From the NCBI RefSeq assembly GCF_004104075.1, contig NZ_QOVK01000001.1:310001-374000 (forward strand): a DNA stretch of 64,000 nucleotides. The letters run 5' to 3'. Under the pieces are notes generated by a model. The model searched no databases. It was not told where the DNA came from and saw only the letters and a program-made list of their open reading frames with translations. The stretch's first letter is position 1; each line of letters begins with the position of its first letter. Positions 52,300 through 61,745 of this stretch are shown piece after piece. The position numbers were made by a program, and so were the translations under genes. This DNA is from Leeuwenhoekiella polynyae (GTDB taxonomy: Bacteria > Bacteroidota > Bacteroidia > Flavobacteriales > Flavobacteriaceae).

Positions 52300-52329
52300 T
52301 ATCAATATTAATTTTTTTACAATTTTATA

Positions 52330-52521
52330 ATGAAAGGTACAGTTAAATTTTTCAATGAATCAAAAGGTTACGGATTCATTACTAACGATGACACAGGAAA
52401 GGACATCTTCGTTCACGCAACCGGTCTTAACGGTGAAGTATTAGAAGAAGGTGACCAAGTAGAGTACATCGAAGAAGAAGGAAGAAAAGGTATGGTAGCT
52501 GCGCAAGTACGCGTACTATAA
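52330..52521 (+). CDS. Cold-shock domain protein (CspA family)
   Basis: 63 residues, a single OB-fold cold-shock domain. RNA-binding motifs RNP1 KGYGFI (12-17) and RNP2 DIFVHA (25-30) are intact, followed by the usual acidic LEEGDQVEYIEEEGRKG. It acts as a cytoplasmic RNA chaperone that melts secondary structure. Monocistronic: own promoter upstream and strong terminator at 52557. Confidence 0.96.
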   Translation: MKGTVKFFNESKGYGFITNDDTGKDIFVHATGLNGEVLEEGDQVEYIEEEGRKGMVAAQVRVL

Positions 52522-52556
52522 TCCTAAGATATATATAAGTATATTTAAGATTCCAA

Positions 52557-52586
52557 CCCTGCTTAACTCGTTAAGCAGGGTTTTTT
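52557..52586 (+). terminator. Rho-independent terminator
   Basis: Ten-base-pair stem (52557-52567 with 52570-52580) with a tight loop and six Ts, directly downstream of the cold-shock gene. Confidence 0.9.
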
Positions 52587-52799
52587 GTGTCCTGATTTTA
52601 AAGGTCAGGGCGTTCACCCCTGCGCTTAGGCGCTGCTATGCAGGGCTTTCCATTACAATTCCTCTTGCGCTTTGTTACGCCGTTAGGGATTTTCACTGCA
52701 ATTTCTAATACAATGATACAGCTGCATTTCTATTTTGTAATTTTACGCGATAGATTGAGCGTAAATCTCATTTAATCTTGCTTTAAGATCGTATTAAAT

Positions 52800-53576
52800 A
52801 TGTCACAAACATTAGAAATCGCTGCAATTCAAGCCAATTTAGTCTGGGAAGATCCGGCTGCCAACCGGGCTTACTTTGATGAGAAGTTAGCAGCAATCAA
52901 AAAAGAAGTTGAGCTTATCATACTTCCTGAGATGTTTGCGACCGGGTTCAGTATGAACCCAGACGGTATTGCAGACACAGGCGAAACGCTTAATTGGATG
53001 AGAACCAAAGCCGCTGAGCTCAAGAGCGCTATTGCAGGGAGCTTAATGGTCAAAGAAAATGATTTACACTACAACCGCTTTTATTTTGTCACTCCTGGGG
53101 GTTTTGTAACCGCTTATGACAAACGACATACGTTTACCCTTGCAGGAGAAAACAAAATTTATAAGAATGGTACTCAGCAAGTATTTGCAAACTACAAAGG
53201 TTGGAAAATCTTATTACAAGTCTGCTACGATCTACGATTTCCGGTTTTTGCGCGCAACACGAGCAACTATGATGCGGCAATTTATGTGGCAAATTGGCCT
53301 AAGAAGCGTGTTTTTGCCTGGGATACACTGCTAAAAGCCCGTGCTATTGAAAATATGTGCTACTGCATCGGTGTCAACCGAATGGGATTAGATGGCAACA
53401 ACTATGAATATAATGGTTTTAGCGGCATCTACGATAGCTTAGGCGCTACTTTAGCTTTCGCAAAAGAAAAGGAAACCACGATCTATGCTACTTTAGACAA
53501 AGCACATTTAGATGAAACGCGCAACCAACTTAACTTTCTGGCAGATCGGGATAAATTTACTCTTGATTTACAATAA
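52800..53576 (+). CDS. Nitrilase-superfamily amidohydrolase (omega-amidase/YafV-like)
   Basis: 258 residues with the C-N hydrolase catalytic triad: Glu44 (LPEMFATGF), Lys108 (YDKRHTF) and Cys142 (LQVCYDLRFP). Segment VANWPKKRVFAWDTLLKARA is typical of the omega-amidase branch, which hydrolyses alpha-ketoglutaramate or ketosuccinamate in methionine-salvage repair. Cytoplasmic. Its 3' end overlaps the convergent Ig-like lipoprotein gene by 20 bp. Confidence 0.92.
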   Translation: MSQTLEIAAIQANLVWEDPAANRAYFDEKLAAIKKEVELIILPEMFATGFSMNPDGIADTGETLNWMRTKAAELKSAIAGSLMVKENDLHYNRFYFVTPGGFVTAYDKRHTFTLAGENKIYKNGTQQVFANYKGWKILLQVCYDLRFPVFARNTSNYDAAIYVANWPKKRVFAWDTLLKARAIENMCYCIGVNRMGLDGNNYEYNGFSGIYDSLGATLAFAKEKETTIYATLDKAHLDETRNQLNFLADRDKFTLDLQ

Positions 53577-55173
53577 AGGTGTTTTTAGGGTACCAACCCG
53601 ACCTCAAATCTAGTAAATCAGGATAATACAATACTTCCTCAGGTTGTATTTGTTTTAAAAAGTTACCGCTGTCGTATTTACCATTTTGGTTAAGATCTAC
53701 TATTACGCGTGCATAATATTTACCCGGCTCAATTCGGTTAAACTGAAAAAATGTTACACCAGGCTCACCAATAAGTTCTCGCTTTACATCTCCTTTTTCA
53801 GTAACTAATTGTACGATGTGTTGCACATCTGCAGCACCTTGTAAGGTGAGGTCATATTCCCCATAATCTCCGTATGCTTTTGTAGAAGCTGTAACGTTTA
53901 TCGTATCGTTTTTAGTCCCGTAAAAATCAGTTAAAGCTTCCGGGAGCATTTGTATTTTGTAGGACTCATTCTCTGCTGTCTCAAAACGCAAATCAAGCTG
54001 AAGTCTTTTGGGGTATAGATTAACCTTAAAATCTTCCACTAAAGTTGAATCTTTCCTACTGATTACAATTTTTGAAGTGTCAACAGCCATAATCGGAATC
54101 GTACTATTGAGTACATAGGGCTCTTCTAAGATCAATGCACTAGAAGCCGGCTGTATTTGCAGGGAATCTGCTTTTAGCTTTCGTTTACGCACAAAAGCTG
54201 TATCGATCGTTTGATTGGCTACGGTTCTAAAAACAAGGGAGTCTGTTTCAGTTTGCGGTTTGTACCAATATTGCAAAGAATCCTGACCCATTTTACGCGT
54301 AATCAATTTTTCAAAACCCTCGGGTTTTGCGCTTATCAATTCAACAGCAATACTATCTGGATTTCCTACATAAGGAATAGCGATTCGTTGAGCAGCACCT
54401 TGTTTGGGCCGGCCGGGTTTAGGCGCTAACTCTTCATTAAACAGACGCAACACATACACAGAATCTGTGGGCACATCAATAAAGGTGTCGTAAAAAGCGA
54501 TTTTATCTTTATCGGGTTGAAAGGTGTAGTTACTCGCATCGTCTTTCATCGCCACCAGCTTATACCGTCCTGCTTTTACATTTGAAAGTTCAAAAACCAC
54601 AGAACTGTCTAAGGTATTGGTCACATAACGGGGTACCTCTTTATAAACTACAGAATCGCGATAGGTAGAATCTGCTTCATACAGCATTACCGTAACATAA
54701 TTATCAGGTTCTCTTAGAAGTGCATCTCTAATCACACCGGTCACCGTCAACGAATCTATATAATCCCCGGTAGAAAAAACATATTTAAAAAAAGAAAAAG
54801 GATTGCCTTCATTATTATCGGTTACGCTTTCACCAAAATTAAAGACATAGGTCGTATTGGGCTCTAGCGTATCTGTAATCTGAATATCTATATAGCGTGA
54901 GGCACCGCCCTGGGGTGAGATCTGCGCCTTAGGATCCATAGGTGGAGAAATGATCAAATTCTTACTAAGGTCTTTGAGTTTAATGTATTCATCAAAATAA
55001 ATACGAATCTCTTTTCCGTTAAAGTTGGTTGTATTATTAGGTGGGTCCGCACGTACCAAAACCGGAGCCGTCTCATCTTTAGGTCCGCCGGTAGGTGTAC
55101 CTCTTTTAGCACATTGCACCACAAAGAGCAATAAAACTGCCACCAAAACTAGTTGTAATTCCTTTTTTAGCAT
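53557..55173 (-). CDS. Ig-like domain (Big_5) lipoprotein
   Basis: 538 residues from the ATG at 55171-55173; the frame is open 18 bases further, but the shorter start places a proper lipoprotein signal (LVAVLLLFVVQCAKRGTPTG) with Cys about 21. Residues about 35-135 form an Ig-like Big_5 domain (APVLVRADPPNNTTNFNGKE, then YVFNFGESVTDNNEGN); the remainder is beta-rich and ends LRSGWYPKNTFIV. It is a conserved flavobacterial cell-envelope protein of unknown role. Convergent with the nitrilase-type gene. Confidence 0.85.
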   Translation of the reverse strand: MLKKELQLVLVAVLLLFVVQCAKRGTPTGGPKDETAPVLVRADPPNNTTNFNGKEIRIYFDEYIKLKDLSKNLIISPPMDPKAQISPQGGASRYIDIQITDTLEPNTTYVFNFGESVTDNNEGNPFSFFKYVFSTGDYIDSLTVTGVIRDALLREPDNYVTVMLYEADSTYRDSVVYKEVPRYVTNTLDSSVVFELSNVKAGRYKLVAMKDDASNYTFQPDKDKIAFYDTFIDVPTDSVYVLRLFNEELAPKPGRPKQGAAQRIAIPYVGNPDSIAVELISAKPEGFEKLITRKMGQDSLQYWYKPQTETDSLVFRTVANQTIDTAFVRKRKLKADSLQIQPASSALILEEPYVLNSTIPIMAVDTSKIVISRKDSTLVEDFKVNLYPKRLQLDLRFETAENESYKIQMLPEALTDFYGTKNDTINVTASTKAYGDYGEYDLTLQGAADVQHIVQLVTEKGDVKRELIGEPGVTFFQFNRIEPGKYYARVIVDLNQNGKYDSGNFLKQIQPEEVLYYPDLLDLRSGWYPKNTFIVNQE

Positions 55174-55262
55174 AACAGCGCAAAGTAACAATTATTTTTA
55201 AAGATTAGCTGCAGATACTAGTTTCTTAGAAGCGAGAAAGCTGCTGTTTTTAAACGTAACAA

Positions 55263-55940
55263 TCAATCTGCTATTGCCATAACAGCAACACTTAGTTTGA
55301 TTCCCCGTATTTTTTGAAGTGCAATGGCACAGCCTTCAACAGTTCCGCCGGTTGTTATCAGATCATCAACAAGCAAAATGTGTTTTCCTGCCAGGCTTTC
55401 TATTTCAAGTACATCAAACGAGTCGATAACTTCAGTAGAGCGTAGACCTCTATTGAGAAAAACCTGAGTACGTGTTGCTTTTTTTCGGTATAAAACGGTG
55501 TCACAATATGGCTTTTCTAATGCCTTTGCGATCGCTTTCCCAAAACCTGCAACTTGATTATACCCGCGTTCTTTCAATCTTCTTGTATGTAACGGCACAG
55601 GCACTATGCAATCTATGTGTTGGTAAGCTTCTATTTCGAGCAACTCTGCACCCAGCCAGTTTCCAAAATAAGCACTCAAATGTTCCTGACGGCGGTATTT
55701 TAAATTATGTATAAGTTGTTGCACGCGTGTTTTCTTGTCAAAATAGAAGAGTGCTGTTGCTAATTCTAAAGTAGTACGCCCTCTCAATAATTTTTTGATA
55801 GGGTTGTACGTTGTAGTATTCAAATGAGTAACTGGTAGTGCGTGTCTACACGAGGTGCAAATGAGGTTTTCACCCAAACTTAAAAGCTGAGAGCAGGCGC
55901 TACATTGATCGGGATAGAAGAGTTTAAGTAAAGACTTCAC
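55263..55940 (-). CDS. comF: ComF family phosphoribosyltransferase-like protein
   Basis: 225 residues. N-terminal zinc-binding cysteines (CSACSQLL and ICTSC), followed by a type I phosphoribosyltransferase fold with IVPVPLHTRRLKERGYNQ and the PRPP-binding loop HILLVDDLITTGGTVEGC. ComF supports DNA uptake in competent bacteria; in others its role is less clear. It is divergent from the coiled-coil gene at 55994, 53 bp apart, and 72 bp upstream of the Ig-like lipoprotein. Confidence 0.93.
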   Translation of the reverse strand: MKSLLKLFYPDQCSACSQLLSLGENLICTSCRHALPVTHLNTTTYNPIKKLLRGRTTLELATALFYFDKKTRVQQLIHNLKYRRQEHLSAYFGNWLGAELLEIEAYQHIDCIVPVPLHTRRLKERGYNQVAGFGKAIAKALEKPYCDTVLYRKKATRTQVFLNRGLRSTEVIDSFDVLEIESLAGKHILLVDDLITTGGTVEGCAIALQKIRGIKLSVAVMAIAD

Positions 55941-55993
55941 CTCAATTTGATTAAAAATTATAACTTTCGCACTAAGATATCAAAATAGGCTGC

Positions 55994-56875
55994 ATGAGCG
56001 CAACTCGCAATAACAATGCTTTAAAGATTCTTATCGGTATATTATTTCTATTACTGCTCGGTCTGGGTGGATACACCTATAAATTTTATCATGAACTCAG
56101 TGCAAGTAAGGTCGCCTTATCTGAAGAAAAAGAATTGCTTAAAGAAGAATTGAGCGCACTTTTGACCAATTACAATTCAGAAATAGAAAGTAATAAACTG
56201 CTTACTACAGAGCTCAAACAAGCCCGGTCTCGCATTCAAAACCTACTCGTTCGTCTCGAGAATTCAAATTCTACGCAAACCACTTTACAAAATTATCGCA
56301 GAGAACTGGCTATTTTACGAGATGAGCGGGATGCGCTTCGTAAAAAAGCAGACAGTTTGTTGCTGGAAAACGCTTTACTCGTTTCTCAGAAAACCACTGC
56401 AGAAGCAGCTTTTGATGAAACCGTTGTACAACGAGATTCACTCAAGCAACAAAATGAAGCGCTTCAAGACAACCTCGCAAAAGGTGCACAACTCAATGTA
56501 AGCAAGTTTAAAACCAGCGGTGTGATCTTACGTCGTAGTGGCAAAACAGTGCCTAACGATCGCGCCAGTCGTATTGATAAAATTGAAATTTGCTATACCG
56601 TAAATAAGAATATACTTGCAAAACCCGGAGTTCACGATTTTTACATTCAGGTTATAAATCCTAAGAATAATGTGATGGGTGAGCACGTTTCTTTAGCCTT
56701 CGGCGAGAATATTTTGATTTATAGCGCGTATCAGCAAATCAATTATCAAAACGAAGAAATTAATTCGTGCGTGTGGATCAACCCTATGGCAGAAGAATTT
56801 AAACCGGGAATTTACCGCATCAATCTTTTTGAGAATGACCGTCTGCTGAGCAATAGCGTTATAGAATTAGAATAA
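55994..56875 (+). CDS. Membrane-anchored coiled-coil protein
   Basis: 293 residues. One N-terminal membrane helix (ILIGILFLLLLGLGGYTYKF) followed by a coiled coil of about 130 residues (40-170; heptads rich in Leu, Glu and Lys), then a small beta-rich domain (about 180-290; IDKIEICYTVNKNILAKPGV, then GVHDFYIQVINPKNNVMGEH). The C-terminal domain probably lies in the periplasm. No defined function; a conserved Bacteroidota hypothetical protein. A terminator follows at 56934. Confidence 0.85.
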   Translation: MSATRNNNALKILIGILFLLLLGLGGYTYKFYHELSASKVALSEEKELLKEELSALLTNYNSEIESNKLLTTELKQARSRIQNLLVRLENSNSTQTTLQNYRRELAILRDERDALRKKADSLLLENALLVSQKTTAEAAFDETVVQRDSLKQQNEALQDNLAKGAQLNVSKFKTSGVILRRSGKTVPNDRASRIDKIEICYTVNKNILAKPGVHDFYIQVINPKNNVMGEHVSLAFGENILIYSAYQQINYQNEEINSCVWINPMAEEFKPGIYRINLFENDRLLSNSVIELE

Positions 56876-56933
56876 ACTGCTACAAAGCATTTATTAAAAA
56901 AATATCAAGATCATCTTCTTAAAAATCAACCTA

Positions 56934-56970
56934 TAAAAAAACCGCTGCATTGCTGCGGTTTTTTTATTTT
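56934..56970 (+). terminator. Rho-independent terminator
   Basis: AACCGC/GCGGTT stem flanked by an A-run on the left and T-runs on the right, so it could serve both directions. Located 60 bases after the coiled-coil gene. Confidence 0.75.
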
Positions 56971-57029
56971 TACCGCCTTGTTTCTTCATAAAGAAACAAC
57001 CTATACCAAACACAAAAGCAACATACCAA

Positions 57030-58568
57030 ATGGCACAACAGGAAGATCATTTTAAAAAGGTAATATCACACGCAAAAGAATACGGTTACATCTTTGGGAG
57101 TAGCGAGATTTATGACGGCTTGAGCGCTGTTTATGACTACGGTCAAAACGGGGCAGAACTTAAGAAAAACATACGTGATTACTGGTGGAAAAGTATGGTG
57201 CAAATGCACGAAAATATCGTAGGGCTAGACGCTTCTATTTTTATGCATCCCACTACCTGGAAGGCTTCCGGACACGTAGATGCTTTTAACGACCCGCTTA
57301 TTGACAATAAAGATTCAAAAAAACGTTACCGCGCAGACGTGCTTATTGAAGATTATGCAGAAAAGCTGAATCAAAAAGCAGAGAAAGAAATTGCAAAGGC
57401 AAAAAAACGTTTTGGTGATGCATTCAATGAAGAAGAGTTTGTAACTACAAACCCACGGGTTCTTCGCTATCGTGAAGAGCAGGAAACTGTGCTTAAACGC
57501 ATGGCCCGCTCTCTGGAGGCTGAAGATCTTGCAGATGTAAAAGCCTTGATCGAAGAACTGGGCATCGCAGACCCGGATACCGGTTCTAAAAATTGGACAG
57601 ATGTGCGTCAATTTAACCTGATGTTTGGGACAAAACTGGGAGCTTCTGCAGAGACTGCAACCGATTTATATTTGAGACCTGAAACGGCACAAGGTATTTT
57701 TGTAAACTTCCTAAACGTTCAAAAAACAGGAAGGATGAAAATTCCTTTTGGTATTGCGCAAACCGGTAAAGCGTTTAGAAACGAGATCGTTGCACGCCAG
57801 TTTATCTTTAGAATGCGTGAGTTTGAACAAATGGAAATGCAATTTTTTGTACGTCCCGGAGAAGAATTAAAATGGTACGAGCACTGGAAAGAAACCCGCC
57901 TCAACTGGCATCTATCGTTAGGATTAGGTAAAGAAAATTACCGTTTTCACGATCACGAGAAACTGGCACACTATGCGAATGCTGCAGCCGATATTGAGTT
58001 CAATTTCCCATTTGGTTTTAAAGAATTAGAAGGAATTCACAGCCGAACTGATTTTGACCTTAAAGCGCACGAAGCGCATTCTGGTAAAAAATTACAATTC
58101 TTCGATCATGAGTTGAATGAAAGTTACGTGCCTTATGTAGTAGAGACTTCAATAGGGCTTGACCGTATGTTCTTAGCCGTATTCTCGCAATCTCTTGAAG
58201 AAGAAGAATTAGAGAACGGCTCTACACGTACTGTTTTAAAACTACCTGCTATTTTAGCTCCGGTAAAAGCAGCGATTTTACCGCTGGTTAAAAAAGATGG
58301 TTTGCCAGAAGTTGCTCAAAAAATCATTGATGATCTGAAGTATGACTTTAATGTGGCTTATGACGAGAAAGATGCTGTAGGTCGCCGATATAGACGTCAA
58401 GATGCTGCAGGTACTCCATTTTGTATTACCGTAGATCACGACACCCTAGAAGATGAAAGTGTAACAATCAGAGACCGTGATACGATGGAACAAAAACGTG
58501 TTAAGATTTCTGAACTCAACACCATTCTACATCAAAAAATAGATTTTAAACACTGGATGAAACACTAG
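57030..58568 (+). CDS. glyQS: Glycine--tRNA ligase (single-chain alpha2 type)
   Basis: 512 residues, class II aminoacyl-tRNA synthetase. Start AKEYGYIFGSSEIYDGL and motif 1 region GLDASIFMHPTTWKASGHVD; motif 2 GKAFRNEIVARQFIFRMREF; motif 3 VETSIGLDRMFLAVF; C-terminal anticodon-binding domain from about 410 (LAPVKAAILPLVKKDG). Charges tRNA-Gly with glycine in the cytoplasm; essential. Monocistronic with terminators on both sides. Confidence 0.97.
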   Translation: MAQQEDHFKKVISHAKEYGYIFGSSEIYDGLSAVYDYGQNGAELKKNIRDYWWKSMVQMHENIVGLDASIFMHPTTWKASGHVDAFNDPLIDNKDSKKRYRADVLIEDYAEKLNQKAEKEIAKAKKRFGDAFNEEEFVTTNPRVLRYREEQETVLKRMARSLEAEDLADVKALIEELGIADPDTGSKNWTDVRQFNLMFGTKLGASAETATDLYLRPETAQGIFVNFLNVQKTGRMKIPFGIAQTGKAFRNEIVARQFIFRMREFEQMEMQFFVRPGEELKWYEHWKETRLNWHLSLGLGKENYRFHDHEKLAHYANAAADIEFNFPFGFKELEGIHSRTDFDLKAHEAHSGKKLQFFDHELNESYVPYVVETSIGLDRMFLAVFSQSLEEEELENGSTRTVLKLPAILAPVKAAILPLVKKDGLPEVAQKIIDDLKYDFNVAYDEKDAVGRRYRRQDAAGTPFCITVDHDTLEDESVTIRDRDTMEQKRVKISELNTILHQKIDFKHWMKH

Positions 58569-58636
58569 GTTTATGCATTACAAATATCTGGGCGTCAAAA
58601 TTAAAAGTATTGAATAGTCCCATTTATTATATGATT

Positions 58637-58663
58637 AAAAAGCTCCCACTGGGAGCTTTTTTT
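58637..58663 (+). terminator. Rho-independent terminator
   Basis: AGCTCCC/GGGAGCT stem with a 3-base loop, A-run before and T-run after, 70 bases beyond glyQS. Confidence 0.9.
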
Positions 58664-58714
58664 AAATCTCTTTATTTGTTTCTTTCGTACATTTAAAGAC
58701 CACAACCTGTTCAA

Positions 58715-61700
58715 ATGATATATTTTTATAGCCGCAAGAAACTGAATACAACCATTCTAACCACTATTTTTTTTATAGCTGGTTTTTTTCTGATTCCAGA
58801 AACGGCTATCGGCCAGACAAAAGAAAAACCTTCCTTTGTAAGATCTATAAAATTTGTTCGTGAAGTTCCCAGTATAGCTTCTCAAATACAAAACGGAACA
58901 TTTACAACACCAGACAAATCTATTGAGCCACAAGAAATCAATCCTAAAAGACGCCAGGCCAATCAAGTGGTTCCGGGAAAAGGTTTACCCAAAAACGGAG
59001 ATCCACTTATTAAAGAACAAAAAGATAAAACAGAAAGCAAATCATTTGATCTGGAGCCTATAAATGTATTTGAAGCAAATACCTCAAATTTTACGCCCTC
59101 AGATCCTACAGGAGCCGTTGGTCCCAATCATTATGTTGCTGCCTGGAACGCAGGATTTAAGATTTTTGACAAAGCAGGTAACGAGCTTGCTCCAGAAGCA
59201 AGTCTAGGCTCTCTTTTTGCCGACAATAACGCAGGAGACCCTATCGTTCTATATGATGCCCCGGCAGATCGCTTTATTATCACCCAATTTGAAAATGAAG
59301 ATGAAAGCACTGATAAAAATGAGTTTGTAAACGGATTAAACATTGCCATTTGCCAAGGTTCTGATCCTGTAAATGACGGCTGGTACATCTATACTGCAGG
59401 TTTTGAAACCGGTGCCTTCCCGGATTATCCTAAATATTCGGTATGGAGAGACGGTTATTATATAACCTCAAACATCCGGTTAAGCGGTGGAGAGGCAACA
59501 GGTAATGCAATTTTTGTGATGGAGCGTGAAAAAATGCTTCAGGGTTTAACTGATGTTGGCTTTATTGGTTTTCCATTACCTACGCTGCAAACTAACGGCT
59601 TTTACAGTCCGCAATTTTTCAACATCAGCAGTCCAGATGCTCCTACAACTGGCGGTGCAACTGTTGTGTATTATCAAGACGACTCGTGGTCTGGTGTAGC
59701 CGAAGATCACTTAAAATTATGGACCGTTGCTGTAGATTGGACCACACCTGCCAATTCTTCAATTTCTCAACCTGATGTTATACCGGTAACAGATTTTAAT
59801 GGTGTTTTTGATGGAGGAAGCTTCTCGAATCTGCCGCAACCATCCGGACCAGATATTGATGCCATGCAAGGTACCGTGATGAATCAGGCTCAGTTTAGGA
59901 AATTTGATGATCACAACTCGGCAGTTTTCAACTTTGTTGTCAATGTAGCACCTATTGGTGAAGAACAAGCGGGTATTCGTTGGTATGAATTACGTCAAAC
60001 AGCAGACGGCCAACCCTGGTCAATCTTTCAAGAAGGAACCTATGTATCTCCTACCGGTAATAATGCCTTTGCAGCAAGTATGGTTATGGATGGCTCTGGA
60101 AATATAGGTATGGGATACACAACCGTAAGTAAAAATCAGCCGGTCACCATCAACTTTACCGGAAGATACGATAATGACACAGCTGGAGAAATGTCTATTC
60201 CCGAAGCACTTATTGCTACCAGTACCGGTGTAAGTTCTTCAGAGCGCTATGCAGATTACACACATCTTACCGTTGACCCTTCAGATGAGGAGACGTTTTG
60301 GTTCATCACAGAGTATTTCAACACCCGTCGTAAAGACCTTGTAAGCGTTTTTAGGCTTGCAGTAGATGAAGCTAATGATGTTCAGGTGATCGCTATAGAT
60401 AATCCCCAAGATGGCGCGTTAACCGATTCTGAAGCAATAACACTTACGATTAGAAATGCTGGTAATTCAACACAAACTGCGATTCCGGTTAGTTATACCC
60501 TAAATGGGGTCACCGTCAATGAAACATTTACCGGAAATCTTGCATTCAATGAGACAGGCACCTATACGTTTGCGCAAACAGCAGACTTATCAACCATAGG
60601 GCAAGAATATGAAATCACAGCAAGTACCCATCTCAATGGCGATGAGGATACCTCTAACGATGCGATGACTGTGATTGTTCAAAATCTATGGCAAAATGAT
60701 ATTGGTGTTTCATCTATAGACACTCCACAATCTGATTCTGGTTTGGGTTCTGCTGTTTCAATTTCTGTAACCGTAACCAATTACGGTCAGGATGCGCAGA
60801 ATAACTTCCCGATTTATTACAGTATAAATGGGGGTGAACAAGTTATCGAAATCTATAACCGCACTATTGCAGCTCAAACTTCAGAGACTTTTACTTTTAG
60901 TATCACAGAAGATTTTTCTGAAATAGGTTCTTATGAAATAGTTGCAGGCACCAATCTAAATGGAGATAGTGATCCTGCTAACGATGAAGTCAGCAAAACT
61001 GTAACCAACAATTATTGCCAGCCGGTTTCTAATTGCGAAGATTTTGGAGATGGAGTTACCTTACTTACCCTTGAGGGAACTCTGGTAACACCAGCGTGTT
61101 CAAGTACAGGATATAGTGCAGATCTTGACACTACATTTAACTTAAATGTACAAAAAGACTCTTATATGGGTACTTTGCAAATGGGCTATCAAAATTCTGG
61201 CTATGTGATCTTTATTGACTTTAATAACAATGGTGGCTTTGAAGCTTCTGAACTGGTTTCTAGCGGAACAGTACAAACAGCAGATACAGATGCTGTGTTC
61301 ACAGTCGATTTACCAGACAATGTTGAGCTAGGCACTTACAGAATGCGCATACGCGGAAACGATAATAATGAAGATGGTGACCTCAATGATGCCTGTGGCA
61401 CGTTAGCCTATGGTCGTACTAATGATTATAGCGTACGCATTTTTAACAGCCTTTCGGTAGAAGAAAATATTTTCCCAGATAGTGAACTGGTAGTTCTTGA
61501 GCCTGAAAAAAATCAATTTCAAATCTCGTTAAGCACCAATACAACTACCGAAAAAATGGCAGTAACGGTTTATTCTATTCTAGGTCAAAAATTAGCTGAA
61601 AACTGGATCGAAAATGAATACGGAAGCTATGTCTATGATCTGGATATGTCGTACGCTTCAAGCGGGGTTTATATCGTACGGTTAGGAAACGGCGATGGCG

Positions 61701-61729
61701 GACTTTCCAAAAAAATAATAGTCAAATAA
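58715..61729 (+). CDS. Secreted GEVED-domain protein with type IX secretion signal
   Basis: 1004 residues. Signal peptide (about 1-34), then a large beta-propeller-like region (110-550) beginning FTPSDPTGAVGPNHYVAAWN. Two CARDB-like repeats follow (about 555-650 and 665-765; NDVQVIAIDNPQDGALTD and NDIGVSSIDTPQSDSGL), then a GEVED domain (about 810-910; YVIFIDFNNNGGFEASELVS). The last 80 residues form a T9SS type A sorting domain (SSGVYIVRLGNGDGGLSKKI). It should be exported across the outer membrane and attached to the surface. Function probably adhesion or substrate binding; no catalytic motif is evident. Convergent with the gene at 61746, with 16 bp between the stops. Confidence 0.9.
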   Translation: MIYFYSRKKLNTTILTTIFFIAGFFLIPETAIGQTKEKPSFVRSIKFVREVPSIASQIQNGTFTTPDKSIEPQEINPKRRQANQVVPGKGLPKNGDPLIKEQKDKTESKSFDLEPINVFEANTSNFTPSDPTGAVGPNHYVAAWNAGFKIFDKAGNELAPEASLGSLFADNNAGDPIVLYDAPADRFIITQFENEDESTDKNEFVNGLNIAICQGSDPVNDGWYIYTAGFETGAFPDYPKYSVWRDGYYITSNIRLSGGEATGNAIFVMEREKMLQGLTDVGFIGFPLPTLQTNGFYSPQFFNISSPDAPTTGGATVVYYQDDSWSGVAEDHLKLWTVAVDWTTPANSSISQPDVIPVTDFNGVFDGGSFSNLPQPSGPDIDAMQGTVMNQAQFRKFDDHNSAVFNFVVNVAPIGEEQAGIRWYELRQTADGQPWSIFQEGTYVSPTGNNAFAASMVMDGSGNIGMGYTTVSKNQPVTINFTGRYDNDTAGEMSIPEALIATSTGVSSSERYADYTHLTVDPSDEETFWFITEYFNTRRKDLVSVFRLAVDEANDVQVIAIDNPQDGALTDSEAITLTIRNAGNSTQTAIPVSYTLNGVTVNETFTGNLAFNETGTYTFAQTADLSTIGQEYEITASTHLNGDEDTSNDAMTVIVQNLWQNDIGVSSIDTPQSDSGLGSAVSISVTVTNYGQDAQNNFPIYYSINGGEQVIEIYNRTIAAQTSETFTFSITEDFSEIGSYEIVAGTNLNGDSDPANDEVSKTVTNNYCQPVSNCEDFGDGVTLLTLEGTLVTPACSSTGYSADLDTTFNLNVQKDSYMGTLQMGYQNSGYVIFIDFNNNGGFEASELVSSGTVQTADTDAVFTVDLPDNVELGTYRMRIRGNDNNEDGDLNDACGTLAYGRTNDYSVRIFNSLSVEENIFPDSELVVLEPEKNQFQISLSTNTTTEKMAVTVYSILGQKLAENWIENEYGSYVYDLDMSYASSGVYIVRLGNGDGGLSKKIIVK

Positions 61730-61745
61730 TCTAACGCATTTTATT